From NCBI GenBank assembly GCA_018136815.1, contig CM030939.1, positions 1,744,808 through 1,808,807 of the forward strand: a stretch of DNA of 64,000 nucleotides, read 5' to 3'. Source of the stretch: Isochrysis galbana. Taxonomy: Eukaryota; Haptophyta; Isochrysidales; Isochrysidaceae. Within the stretch, counting starts at the first letter, position 1; each line of letters starts with the position of its first letter. The position numbers and the translations under genes are program-made. Positions 1 through 9,843 of the stretch are shown here, in pieces. The notes beneath the pieces are model-generated. The model saw nothing but the letters and a program-made list of their open reading frames with translations, searched no databases and was not told the origin of the DNA.

Positions 1-579
1 GCAAAGAGATCAGTCTCCACACTCCTCCTAGCACTACAAACGGAAATCAAATCCGCACTCACCCCTATAGACCCATACATCGACGCGGTGGCTGAAGCTA
101 GGGCCTCCCAACTCTCTGGGCCCCCCAGCAACTCGTCCAACGCCCGGATCCGGGACCTCAACTCCCAAGTCATCGATCAGCGAAAGCGATTCTCCCCACA
201 TGTCGACGTGGCCGAAAGAGCCCTTAGAGTGGAAGAAAGAGTCACCAAGGAATTCTTCCGGAAATTTACACCTAGACACGCCAATGGCGATATCCCGAGC
301 ATATACAAAGGCATTAACTGGGGTAACCCAGCCCCTCCCTACACCCTCACCACACACTCGATTCACGATACTCTTAATGAACTACGCCGGTATTACAGTT
401 GGCTTTTTTCAGAGAAAGATTCGATTAATCCACAACCCTTGCTAAACCTACTCAAACAACAACCCCTACCCACCCCCCACTCCACAGCACTAGATCGCCC
501 CATAAGCCTCAGCGAAGTAAGGAGAGCCATTAGAAGGATGGCCAAATCCAAATCGGCCGGCCCGGACGGCCTCCCGTAG
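1..579 (+). mobile_element. LINE ORF2 fragment, linker before reverse transcriptase
   Basis: The frame is open from base 1, so the fragment continues to the left of the window, and it ends at a TAG at 577. It is the region of a non-LTR retrotransposon ORF2 between endonuclease and reverse transcriptase. It carries the block FTPRHANG near 270 and ends in KSKSAGPDGLP, the usual entry to the RT domain. The same blocks occur in the longer LINE remnant at 24.35-26.42 kb on the minus strand, which continues into recognisable RT motifs. The stop directly after GPDGLP, and the switch there to a different repeat, show a truncated dead copy. Confidence 0.75.
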
Positions 580-1000
580 GCTGATGGTGATTGAACGCTT
601 CTCGCCGTGGCGGTAAAGGAACGACTCCATGCCGGATGCGGTCGATGGCCTCCTCGCCCATCTCCTTCTCCCAGTGCAAGAAGCGCCGCCGATCCACACC
701 AAACTCGCGCTGGCCCATTGTCATTGTTCTTTCGTCGTAAGTTTCGAGCGATCGGCACGATGGTGGTACCAGTGGCAAATGGGCATGCAGAGTGCCCTCT
801 GCTTGGTATCCTGCGACGGTTGGGGGGGCGTCGTGGCGGCGGGGGCTGGGAGGGGGGAGCGGGGAGCGGTCGTCGCTCGCTCCATCGCTGAAACTATAAC
901 GATAGTTCTCTGGCAGGGGAGGAGTGAAGAGAGGGGGGGGCTAGCTCGTGCCCCCCCCCATGGGCGAACTAAGTATAAACTTAGTTGAACATACGTCATA
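580..1000 (-). repeat. Hairpin-start retroelement, 5' end (copy 1)
   Basis: Read on the minus strand, a hairpin (892-907, arms AACTAT/ATAGTT, loop CGTT) lies 6 nt before an ATG at 885. That ATG opens a short ORF beginning MERATTAP and ending near 721. Copies at 13.06, 20.05 and 44.5 kb start the same way. On the other side, 915-990 resembles 28.78-28.86 kb and holds a second hairpin with arms AACTAAGT/ACTTAGTT. A minus-strand frame over 530-778 has a plausible protein-like composition but matches nothing I recognise. Confidence 0.6.
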
Positions 1001-1355
1001 CTAAATCCAATTTATTGCTTTAGTCGCCAAGATCAAAGCTTGAGTTTTGTAGAGTTCTGACAAAGATCGACGTGACTACATGATTGCGTCGTTGCTGCCG
1101 TGGTTTGGAACAGGTATCGTGCGCCCCACCGTCAACTCGTGTCTTGCCGAATTCGAGACGGTGCCGTCGGGTGGCATGTTTTCGACGTATCCGAGATCTC
1201 CTTGTGCTCCCATCAAAATGAGCACTCCATTTTTATTCATCGAAACTGCTTTTCGCCTGCGCCTCGCACTTGGTGTCCTACAGCCGCTGATCTTAGCCTT
1301 AACACTTATTCCACACCGCTACGTCATTGGGCCTATGCTTGCGCTTCATACCGCC
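1001..1355. other. Intergenic, downstream of the carrier gene
   Basis: This is the 3' flank of the carrier gene. Open frames on the plus strand run into the carrier gene antisense and look like shadows. No repeat or RNA gene is recognised here. Confidence 0.4.
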
Positions 1356-2279
1356 TCAGGAGTTGGTCCACCTGGACGCGGCATCCAAAGTCGCGTTCAC
1401 CTGGTCATACAGAGCAAACTGGAGCCCCACTTCGGCGAAGACGCGCGCGCAACGGACAGGAAGGCCGTGGTAGAGCGAGGCGATCCCGCCATGCCGCACA
1501 AGCTCACGCGCGCACACGAGACTGCCCTGGAAGCGGGCTGACTCGAGGCCCTGCGCCTGAGCCATGACGGTGTCAATGGGCTGCGTGATGATGGCCGAGA
1601 CGACTCCGGCCGTACCGCCGCATAGAACAGCCTTGGCCGGAGAGAGGCGGTGCGCACCGTCGGCCACGTCGCCTATGAGCAGCCGCTTGAGCGTGCCGTA
1701 GATTGGGAAGCGGAGGCAGTTGGTGGCGCCGCCTTTGATGACGGCGGGCTGTAGACCACAGAAGAAGCCGTGACGAATCCCATGCTCGCGGTAGATGCAC
1801 TGCACCGTGTGCCAAAAGCCACGTAGCCGCTTCGGCCCCGCAGGCGACGAGTCATGCAACATCTTGGTAGCGATAGCCTGGCTGGGCGTCTGGCCAAGGG
1901 CGGCCTCGGCAACGCCGGCACCAAAGCCGCAAACAGCCTCGACATGCGCGTGCTGCTGACGCGCTACGAGCGGAGAGGCGCACGCCGCCGAGCGCAGCGT
2001 CTCGAATGTGCCCCAGCGGACTGCCGAGCGCGGTCCCGCGAACACGACGAACGACGAGAAGCCGGCGTAGAGCCCTCTCGTTCCGTGGGTGCGGATCGTA
2101 TGGTGGACGCAGTGGATGGGGCCTCGGAACTCAATCGGCGCGGCGCGGGCGAGCGGCGACGCTTGCTGCTGCAGCTGCAGCGTGCGCTTGACGAACTCAA
2201 GAGGGTAGGTGAGAGAGATCTCGATCACACCAACCAGAGAGCCAGTCAGCACGGGGCGCAGGCGAGAAAGAGGATCCAT
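1356..2279 (-). CDS. Mitochondrial carrier, citrate-carrier-like
   Basis: Intronless frame of 307 residues, the usual size for the SLC25 family of six-helix inner-membrane carriers. Three repeats of about 100 residues are visible. The best relatives by pattern are tricarboxylate (citrate) transport proteins: repeat 1 has GVIEISLTYPLEFVK, repeat 2 has GFGAGVAEAALGQTP, and repeat 3 has TQPIDTVMAQAQGLE followed by a YHGLPVR-type loop. Such proteins exchange citrate for malate or similar acids. Oddly, the PX[DE]XX[KR] signature is intact only in repeat 1 (PLEFVK). Repeat 2 reads PSQAIA and repeat 3 PIDTVM, so much of the matrix-side salt-bridge network is missing and the substrate may differ. The start is the first ATG after a CT-rich (minus sense) leader. 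The carrier-family call is firm; the substrate is inferred. Confidence 0.88.
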   Translation of the reverse strand: MDPLSRLRPVLTGSLVGVIEISLTYPLEFVKRTLQLQQQASPLARAAPIEFRGPIHCVHHTIRTHGTRGLYAGFSSFVVFAGPRSAVRWGTFETLRSAACASPLVARQQHAHVEAVCGFGAGVAEAALGQTPSQAIATKMLHDSSPAGPKRLRGFWHTVQCIYREHGIRHGFFCGLQPAVIKGGATNCLRFPIYGTLKRLLIGDVADGAHRLSPAKAVLCGGTAGVVSAIITQPIDTVMAQAQGLESARFQGSLVCARELVRHGGIASLYHGLPVRCARVFAEVGLQFALYDQVNATLDAASRWTNS

Positions 2280-2480
2280 CGCGCCCGGCAGGGCACGGAG
2301 GGCGAAGGAGGCGGGGGCGCTGGGGAGGAGAGGGGGGCGCAGACGGAGGGAGGGAGAGAGAGAGAAGAAGAAGAAGAAGTCACCGGTGGCGGTGCATCCC
2401 GACGGGACGAGAGAGGGGAGGAGGGTGTAGAAAGTACAAAGAGGCGGGAGGGGAGGGGCGGGGACGGGAAGGGGGGAGGG
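2280..2480 (-). promoter_or_regulatory. Polypyrimidine 5' flank of the carrier gene
   Basis: Read on the minus strand this is a run of CT and CTT units directly before the carrier start codon. Similar polypyrimidine leaders precede the GP63-like, filamin-like and giant LOV genes in this window. A leader or promoter role is inference. Confidence 0.3.
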
Positions 2481-2483
2481 GGC

Positions 2484-2600
2484 CTAGCTGGGAAACACGT
2501 GTTTACCGTGTTTCTACGAAAGCCAAACACAGCCGTGTTTTGCCGTGTTTCAAACCCCCTCCTGTTTGGCCGCCGTGTTTCTAGCAGCAGGCCAGTGGCT
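2484..2600. repeat. Foldback element, GTGTTT-word type (locus 1)
   Basis: The six-base word AAACAC or its complement GTGTTT recurs about seven times in both orientations, after a border reading CCTAGCTGGGAAACACG. The layout matches the element at 4855-5075, where every word reads AAATAC/GTATTT instead, and more loosely one at 49.06-49.13 kb with AAACAG/CTGTTT. Frames over it give similar peptide strings on both strands, which I take to be a by-product of the repeat. Confidence 0.6.
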
Positions 2601-3228
2601 AGCGGCGTGCGCGCGCAGCACTGCCGCGCCGCTGCGCCACTCCACACGACAACCAATGCACCGCCACAGCGTGTGGTTACGGGGTCTTCCTCGCCGAGGC
2701 CGAGGATGATGACGGATGCCCAAACCAAACTGCGTTGGTGCGCCTCGCGACAATGGATCGCTTGCGCACTTACTGAAGGACAGGCTGACTCAGGCCGGTA
2801 GCGGGCGGGGAGCACGCCAACGGTGGTCATGCTTCCCGGCCTGCCACGCGCCACGCGCCACGCGTGGCGGGCAGGGCCTCCTCGTCACATCATGCCTCGT
2901 CGTCGTCTTGCAGGACGGCCGCCCCTGGCCTCGCGCTCCGTTGAGGAGCACGGCCCACTGCAGGGGCGCAACGACCGTGGGTGCCCTCTCCTGCCGCGGG
3001 GTGTCGGTGTCTCGGCAGGGTCTGCCTCGTCTGCTCGTCTGCCTCGTCGTTGCACGCGCGCGCGCGCCAGGAACGGTCGAGGTTGGGGTTGAACATGGGT
3101 GTGAGGGAGGAGAGGGGGGGGGGGGGTCACAAGGGAGCGTAGCGCGGGGCTGCGCGCGGGAGGAGCGGAGCAGCGGAGCCGAGCGCATGGCATGTTGACA
3201 ATCTACAAAGTACTATACTTAGAGAGAG
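2601..3228. other. Intergenic, nothing recognised
   Basis: GC-rich, with several overlapping open frames on both strands, none with domain-like content. It holds a small direct repeat of CGCGCCA near 2846-2862 and a G-run near 3113-3126. Confidence 0.4.
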
Positions 3229-4067
3229 TTACAGATATAGATAGTAGGTAGAGGTAGAGGCCCCCCGCCCCCCCGCTCCCCGATCCGTCACACCCAGCCG
3301 CGCGCGCCATGTCCCCCACTGCGAGTAGTGAGTGCAGTATGCGGTGAGGTCCGTCGTTGTGGGGCATGCATTGGCCGCCAAATTCTCCACATTCCACAAG
3401 TCCACGCCACCTGACTGGTGAGCGGCGATAACGAAGTCTCCCGGGAAGACGCGAGAGTGCCGGTAGGTGCTCGGCTCATCAGAGTCGCGCAGGGTCAGCC
3501 TGTAGGCGCAGCAGCACATGCATCCATGCCACCGCTCGTGCAGGCGTCTCGATCGGCGTCCGCTATGCGCATTCCGCCCTCCCCGTTCATCGACGGCGTT
3601 TCTGCGCCACTGCCACTGCTGAAGTCGGGCGTGCAAAGGGCCACCTCTGCTGCCCCGGCAGCATCCGGGCCGTTCGTCGCTGCAGCACTCTCGCAAGCTG
3701 CACCACTCCCGCAACACTGGGAATGCGTGACGCTAAGCCTTCGCCTTCTGAAGGAGCCCAGCCGGAGAGCGCCTGACTCACCACTGGTTGCCAAATCTGC
3801 GACACCACTGACTTCGGGCGCTCGACTGGCGACCTCTACGGCCTCAGCAGCATCCTCGCAGTTTGCCGCTGCAGCACTCCAGCAACCCCGGGAGTGCGCA
3901 ACGCTACCCCTTCGCCGTCTGAAGGAGCCTAGGCCCGAGACATGACCATTAATGCAAGCCGGGGCGCTCAGATGACCCGCCCGCCCGCCCCCGGGCTCTG
4001 CCGGGGTCTCTGCAGGGCCTGCTGGGACATCTTCACCTGCGTCTTCACCTGCGTCGGCGTGCGGCAT
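3229..4067 (-). CDS. Hypothetical protein with duplicated SFRRRRxSV motif
   Basis: I do not recognise a family. The frame from 4067 to 3495 carries two copies of a unit of about 48 residues. Each starts LGSFRRRR(G/L)SV(A/T)HS and runs through an Ala/Glu-rich stretch, so each holds one basophilic kinase-like site. An overlapping frame (about 3520-3229) has a more natural composition, including FPGDFVIAAHQSGGVDLWN, and could be a following exon, but no convincing splice pair joins them. The tandem repeat is also open on the plus strand (3418-3945). Treat gene status and strand as uncertain. Confidence 0.3.
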
Positions 4068-4854
4068 CGGCCAGCGGCTCAGTGCAGCCGCCGATATTCC
4101 CAGTTGTAATTATTTTTTATTACTATGGCCGAGGCTGTAGACTTCGTCATGACCGAGCTTTCGGCTCCAGCGTGAACTGAGTACTTCGGCCATCGGAGGC
4201 CATCGGGTGCGTCGAGAGTTTTATTTTTTCCCCGCAAGAGGCAAAAGCAGCCAAAACTCTCATTGGGCTTCAAAACCAAGCTTGGTCTCCACTGAAGGTC
4301 GAAAAGAACTCATGCCAAAGAGCATTTCATCTCGTGGGAGCAAGTTCTAGGGAGCTCATCATGAGCCTCAAATCGTGTCCTCAGGTGTTTGCGGCAATTC
4401 GTAGGACAACGCCGTTTTTTGCCGGGAAGGCTTCCGCGAGTGGCAAATAACTCATTATGCTTTGAGAATGGTGTCTTGAGCCTCTAGGACTACTAGGAGA
4501 CTAGGAGGACTCAATGAGGGCAATGAGATGAACACAGAAACCAAATCCTAGCTCCCCATTCCTAGATTGAACCGTGTCTTCATAGTTCACAACGTCGTCC
4601 TACATTGTAGGACTCGTCCCATAAAGCTGGGTACCTTTATCCGTTAATCTTGTTCAGCAATATCGCTGTGGCTGTGGGGGAGTGTTTAGTGTTAAGTGTA
4701 TATCCGCAGAGTTGTTTTGTAGGATGGAGTTTTCTAGTCCGAGGGGTGACGTCATCGGTAGCGAACCTACTACTACGTCGTTGGCTTGTCGCGCGAGCTT
4801 AGCCCTCAATGGTAACTCCGTTCTCCGTTCTATGTTGCTCTTCTCACAGTCACT
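4068..4854. other. Intergenic, lower GC, nothing recognised
   Basis: AT content is higher than in the surroundings and no long frame is present. Short direct repeats such as CATCGG near 4190 are present. No RNA gene is recognised. Confidence 0.4.
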
Positions 4855-5075
4855 GGCCTAGATGGGAAATACGGCGCAGGGGCCTGCAAATACAGCCAAA
4901 TACATATGTATTTGGCCTCCGGCCAAATACATTTCAAATACATTCGAGGCCTACTACCCAGGACACGCTTCAAATACAGCCAAATACATATGTATTTGGT
5001 CTCTGGCCAAATACGGTAAATACGTATTTCGTATTTCCCATCCAGGGTCACTGGGCCCCATCTAGGTCGGGCCAA
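4855..5075. repeat. Foldback element, GTATTT-word type (locus 2)
   Basis: AAATAC/GTATTT occurs about 13 times in roughly 190 bp in both orientations. The core CAAATACATATGTATTTGG occurs twice (near 4910 and 4980). Borders are inverted: CCTAGATGGGAAATACG on the left and CGTATTTCCCATCCAGG on the right. A foldback structure is therefore likely. See locus 1 for the C-for-T variant of the same word. Confidence 0.7.
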
Positions 5076-5357
5076 ACATAGGGGGTCTGCCGTGCCAAGT
5101 ACATAGTAGGTAGTAGAAAAGTCAATTTAAAGGTAAGGGCGAGGAGGAGGCAGCTTGCGAGGAGGAGAATGAATGAGGAGAACTGAGAGCTCTCGAGTGT
5201 TCACCTGAGTTCAACTTGAAAAACCGTAAATTCCAGTTAGATACGGAGCGCGAAGGTGGCTTTGCACAAAGGCGATTTCCTCGATGGTCTCTGCGTGAAG
5301 ATTACATAGAATACGGGATGAACTCAGGGGAGAGAGGTAGCAGTGCTCGGTGTTGGC

Positions 5358-5359
<2 letters not shown>

Positions 5360-5404
<45 letters not shown>

Positions 5405-5412
5405 AGAGAGAG
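5360..5412 (+). repeat. (GA)n microsatellite before a start codon
   Basis: An almost pure GA tract ends 7 nt before the ATG at 5419 of the plastid-type gene, so it lies in that gene's leader or promoter. Confidence 0.9.
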
Positions 5413-5418
5413 AGAGCG

Positions 5419-6767
5419 ATGGCGGCGAGCTTGCTCTGCTGTGCGGTGACAGGCCTGCTGGCTTCTGGCGTCGCGCCGCGTGGGCTGACGGTGCGTGCGG
5501 CGGTGGCGCGGATGCAGGACGCACCCGGCCGCCTCTTCTCTCTTTCGGACGTCCCGCTCGGCAAGGTGCCTTTCTCCTCTCCTCTCCCCCTCCCTCCCTC
5601 CCTCCCTCCCACCCACCCACCCACCCTCCCTCCCTCACCCTCCCTCCTCTCCCTCCCTGCTCTCCCTCCCTCTCTCCCTACCTTCCTACACCCCTGGCTT
5701 GTGGGCACCCCTCAGAGCATACGGGCAGGCCTACCGCCCCGGCACGGCAGACACCTCACCCCATCTCTGTCTCTCCTGCCCACTTACTCAACTCCATCTC
5801 TCACATAGCCTGCTCACGGCCCGCCTCTCTTCGCCACTCTTTCCTTCCTCCACTCCTCCGCCCTTCCACTTATCTCTGCTCTGACTCCTCCTCTTCGTAG
5901 CTGGTGTCGGCTGTTGCCCTTAGGCTACACCATCATCACTGACGCCTGCCACATCCAGCGACGAACCGCTGCCCCTCACTCTCTTCACACTCCGCCTATT
6001 CATCCTGCTGCCTGTTATTGCTTCGCTGCCGGCCACGCCGGCTGAGGGTAGATCCGCTGGTCGTTCAACCGTTGTCACAAGCTTGTGCCGAGCTCACAAT
6101 CACCCTCGTCCACGCCGCCCGAACCTTGCAGGCGGGCACTGCCAACATCAAGTTCAAGCCGCTGCTCGAGTCATCCGAGCCTGTGGTCGTGACGTACAAC
6201 ATCCCTTTCGGTCTCAACGTCGAGCCGCAGGGTGGGCGGGCCGTTTGCACCAAGGTGCCGCCACCGCACATGCTTGCTGGCCGCCCCCTTTGCCCGAGAC
6301 CAGCTGGGCACACGGCACGCGTTCAAACTTGATCGAGCGAGCGTCATGGCCGTCTGCTCCCTAGGATGGCGAGGGAGGTGAGAAGGTTGGCGACCTTCTG
6401 CGTTTCACCACGCGATGGAGCATGGGCCTGCCGCGAGGCGATGGCCTGGTCTCTACGGTGGCTTCCTTTGGTGGCGCTATCGGCTGGCAGATTTCTCTGT
6501 TCGATGTAGCCAAGGCCAAGTCGTTTGACGAGGTAGCACGCTCCCAATCTCTTGTTTCCCAGGGATAGCTTATGTTGCACAACTTCACAACTCTCAGGCC
6601 TCACCCGTCACCACGAGCACCCACATGCATGCGCCGGCGACGCTACTGCTTGCCTAACGTGTCGATCCCGAACGTCTCGTGTCTCTTCGCAGGTGGTCGA
6701 GGCGCTTGTGTCCAACACTCCCGAGCGTACCGACCAAGTGACTCTGGTTTTTGAGCGGCCCACGTAG
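5419..6767 (+). CDS. Probable plastid-targeted protein with PDZ-like fold, four exons
   Basis: I assemble exons 5419-5565, 6132-6254, 6365-6532 and 6693-6767, all joined in phase 0, for 170 residues. Donors are AAG|GTGCC, AAG|GTGCC and GAG|GTAGC. Acceptors are CTTGCAG, CTCCCTAG and CTTCGCAG. The first intron is long and CT-rich. The N-terminus MAASLLCCAVTGLLASGV is hydrophobic and is followed by a basic, acid-free stretch, as in bipartite leaders of complex plastids. The mature part has YNIPFGLNVEP, VGDLLRF, a central hydrophobic strand region, then FDEVVEALVSN and VTLVFERP. This order resembles the PDZ-like domains of many algal plastid proteins of unknown function. Splicing is well supported because separate frames become one continuous domain; targeting and the family call are inference. 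Confidence 0.7.
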
Positions 6768-7904
6768 GGAGTATAGTCGACACCGACACACCTTGGCTGC
6801 CCATTCACCTCTGGCACCGTCGAACCTCTCGAGGTGCTCACGAGCAGCAGGCCAGAGCTCGTGCACAACCCTGTGCACACCGCGATCAAATGTGTGCTCG
6901 CTTGGTCATCCTCGTGCGATGTCTTCCGTCATGGGCACCGCACCACGCGAGTGATCTTGTGCTCGAATGGCCGCATGGCATTGGCGCGCCGGGGCAAGAG
7001 CTCGCACACGTACGCGCAGCTCCCCGCAGAACATGAGGACCTTGGCGCCGTAAAACCCGAGGTGAACGGAAAAATGGACATTGAAGCATGAATATCAAGA
7101 GTTGTTGCTTGCTATTGCCCTCTGTGAGAGTCTCCATTAGGACCTTACAATTCGAGAACATAGTACCGAGGAAAGGTTGAGCTGAATATTGGCGATGTGA
7201 CGTAAGCCATCTGAATGGTGTTTATGGCTTGACTGCGCACCCCCGACAAGACCCCCCTGCGTCCGACGCAAATTGGAATTTGTGATGACCTACTAAGGTT
7301 GCCTACACCAATCGGATAGCATAGCGTCTACCAATGGCTAAAGGGGGGCTTGGCTTGGTGATGCTCGGCCCTTGTGTTTGGTGCACGCAGTGCGCATGGA
7401 CACCTCGTTTTCCGTATGTGATCAGCTATCAGAAGAGCCTTGCATGTTTCATGTTTGCTTATGCTTTGCCTCATCAATTGATCAAGAGAGAACATGGGTG
7501 AGAGGCCGCAACCTCAGGCCTGTTTTTTTTTCGTTGACAGCCACATCTAACGAGCCTGAGCAGCCGGAGATCATAAACCCCAGTTGGAGGCCATGAACAG
7601 CCTACATTGTCATTGCCAACGTTGTATGTTGTATTTGTCATTGTGATTGTGATTGTTAATAGTAATAGTCTAGGAACAAGTAATGGCACTCACACTCACT
7701 CTCAAACATAGGGGATAGAGAGATGCTACTATGTGGTATGTGGGGCCTCTGGTAGCCAGGGTAGCCACGTGCGCGCGCTGTGAGGAGCTGCTGGGTGGGC
7801 TGCGCGGGCAATGATATGCCAGAGGGTCAGGGGGGGCAGGCAGGAAGGCGCAGGTTGGGGGAACGAGGCAGGATAATAAATTAAATGTATTCCAATGTAG
7901 AGCT
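6768..7904. other. Intergenic, nothing recognised
   Basis: The 3' flank of the preceding gene, then about 1 kb of moderate-GC sequence with only short scattered frames. A GATTGT/GTTAAT-rich stretch lies near 7630-7670. No repeat shared with the rest of the window was noticed. Confidence 0.4.
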
Positions 7905-8613
7905 ATGACGTATTACAACAAGCTGCCATGGCTCGCTTTGGGTCCACTGGCGATTGGTCAGGCGTCGGTGGATGACGTTGGTGTGTGTACTGGAGACAAT
8001 GTCAAGATCATCAAAGGTAAGTGTATCGCACAGTGCCCACAAGATTGCTCTGATTCGAGTGGGATCGAGCAATTGTGGACTACTACCACGGGCATCTGTG
8101 TCTGTGTGGATAACGACGTCAAGTTGGTGGATGGTATATGTACTGCAAGTGACAATATGGGGGTATGTCAAGGGAATAATCTATTGACTCTTACCCAGGA
8201 TCGAAAGTGTGAGATTGCACCCGACGTTGGGGTGTGTGTAGCATCTTCTGTGTTTGCTGATATGACTGCCCCAGTCCGTCTGGTTGGACACCGATATGGC
8301 CCCTACCATTATCACATTGGCCGCATGCCGCACCATCATGGCTCCCACATGCACACCACACTCCTCTCAACCACCAGCACAACAACCTTGGCCCCCAGGG
8401 CAGATAGACCAGTTGAGGCAGCAGCCAGAGGCATTGCTAGCGGTAGAAAGGCGGAGGCGCGTACTGAGGGAGGCTCAGCTTGAGATGGAGCAGAAATTGT
8501 CCGATGAGCGGCGTCAGCGACGCAGAGTACTCAAGCTCACCGAGATTAGCAAGCTGAAGCGGTTGGAAGAGGAGGAGCTCTTGCTTCGTCGTGGTATGGG
8601 CGGGGGGTTGTAG
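7905..8613 (+). CDS. Cys-repeat protein with C-terminal coiled coil
   Basis: No known family recognised. The N-terminal 110 residues contain four diverged units starting (V/T/M)G(V/I)C followed 10-15 residues later by another Cys, for example GVCTGDNVKIIKGKC and GVCQGNNLLTLTQDRKC. The C-terminal part is a charged coiled coil (RRRRVLREAQLEMEQK to RLEEEELLLRRG). The two parts are in different frames. A GT at 8236 and an AG at 8376-8377 would join them in phase (exons 7905-8235 and 8378-8613, 188 residues). A frameshift is the alternative. The first half is clearly less GC-rich than neighbouring genes, so transferred DNA is possible but not shown. Confidence 0.45.
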
Positions 8614-9480
8614 ATTAGATATGTGCTTGCTTCTTGCTTCTTGCGTGTATGTGCATGTATATTGTGCGGGGACGGTGTGTGTGTAGGAGTAGCATGTCTA
8701 CACATTTTGTGCACACTTTCTCTTCTTTCTTTTTTTAAATCTATGCTAGCCATTCATCATTCATGTTTCAAAGTAGCTATTGAAGAACTCTTTATAAAAA
8801 CAAACACAAACCCGTCATTTTATGGTTTCCGGCCGACAATTATGGTCTCCGACCGACGGTCGTTGCACCATTTCTTGGCGAAGATTTTCGTAGCGTGTAG
8901 CGTCAGGTAGCCCCCCCCCCCGAAGCTTTATTTTAATTGGGCATCGCGCCACGGTCAAATAAATGCGGCCCAACCCTTACTAGTAGTTGAAAAGCCCCTG
9001 TTTGACCGCCCTATGCCTATATGCCTATGAGGAATGAGGAAGGGAAGGGGGAAGGGGTCGGCGTCGGCGGCGAGGGGCGAGGGCGACGTCGACCACGTCG
9101 TCGTAGACGGCGGCGTGCTGCGTGCGGGGGCAGCTTCCATGGAGGCGGCATGCACTAACCGCGCACCCCCTCATCGCGGGGGAGGGGCTCCGTTGCCGGT
9201 TGCCGATGAGGCACGGTCCCTCCGCACTAGGATGAAACTAGGACAACAAGAAAACTCCGACCCTGACACATTGTCCGGTGCGCGGTTCGCGGGAAACTCA
9301 CGCCAAGGAGGCGCGCCGAGAGGCGGGAAAACGCACGGGGTGGGGGTGGGGGGGGTGGGGGGGGGCGGGGCAGGTAGATGAGAGAGAGGGAAGAGAGAGA
9401 GAGAGAGAGAAACGGGAGTACTCTACTCGCACTCAATGATTCCGATGAAAGGGCCAACTACGATTCTAACGATAATCTAG
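8614..9480. other. Intergenic with a short dispersed repeat
   Basis: No gene recognised. About 30 bp at 9240-9275 match, inverted, the sequence at 60.25-60.29 kb (GTCGGAGTTTTCTTGTTGTC). A C-run lies near 8911-8921 and a GA tract near 9380-9410. Confidence 0.4.
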
Positions 9481-9499
9481 ATGGATGATGACAGTGACA

Positions 9500-9699
<200 letters not shown>

Positions 9700-9843
9700 G
9701 GGTGAAGAGGAGGGGGCTGGAGTAGAGAGCCGAAGCCCCACGTCGACCGACGGGACATTTTATCAAAAAAACACGCATTTCTATTCAAGTACCTCGACCC
9801 CCCTCCCCCCCCGTCCGTGGGCTCTTCCCCCCACCCCCCCCGC

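Noticed and set aside
2246..2854. Protein encoded across foldback locus 1 with an NTAVFGF-type string
   Set aside because: The same strings arise in several frames and at locus 2, as expected from repeated words rather than coding selection.
4855..5075. CRISPR-like array
   Set aside because: Words are six bases long, irregularly spaced and in both orientations; there are no uniform spacers and the DNA is eukaryotic.
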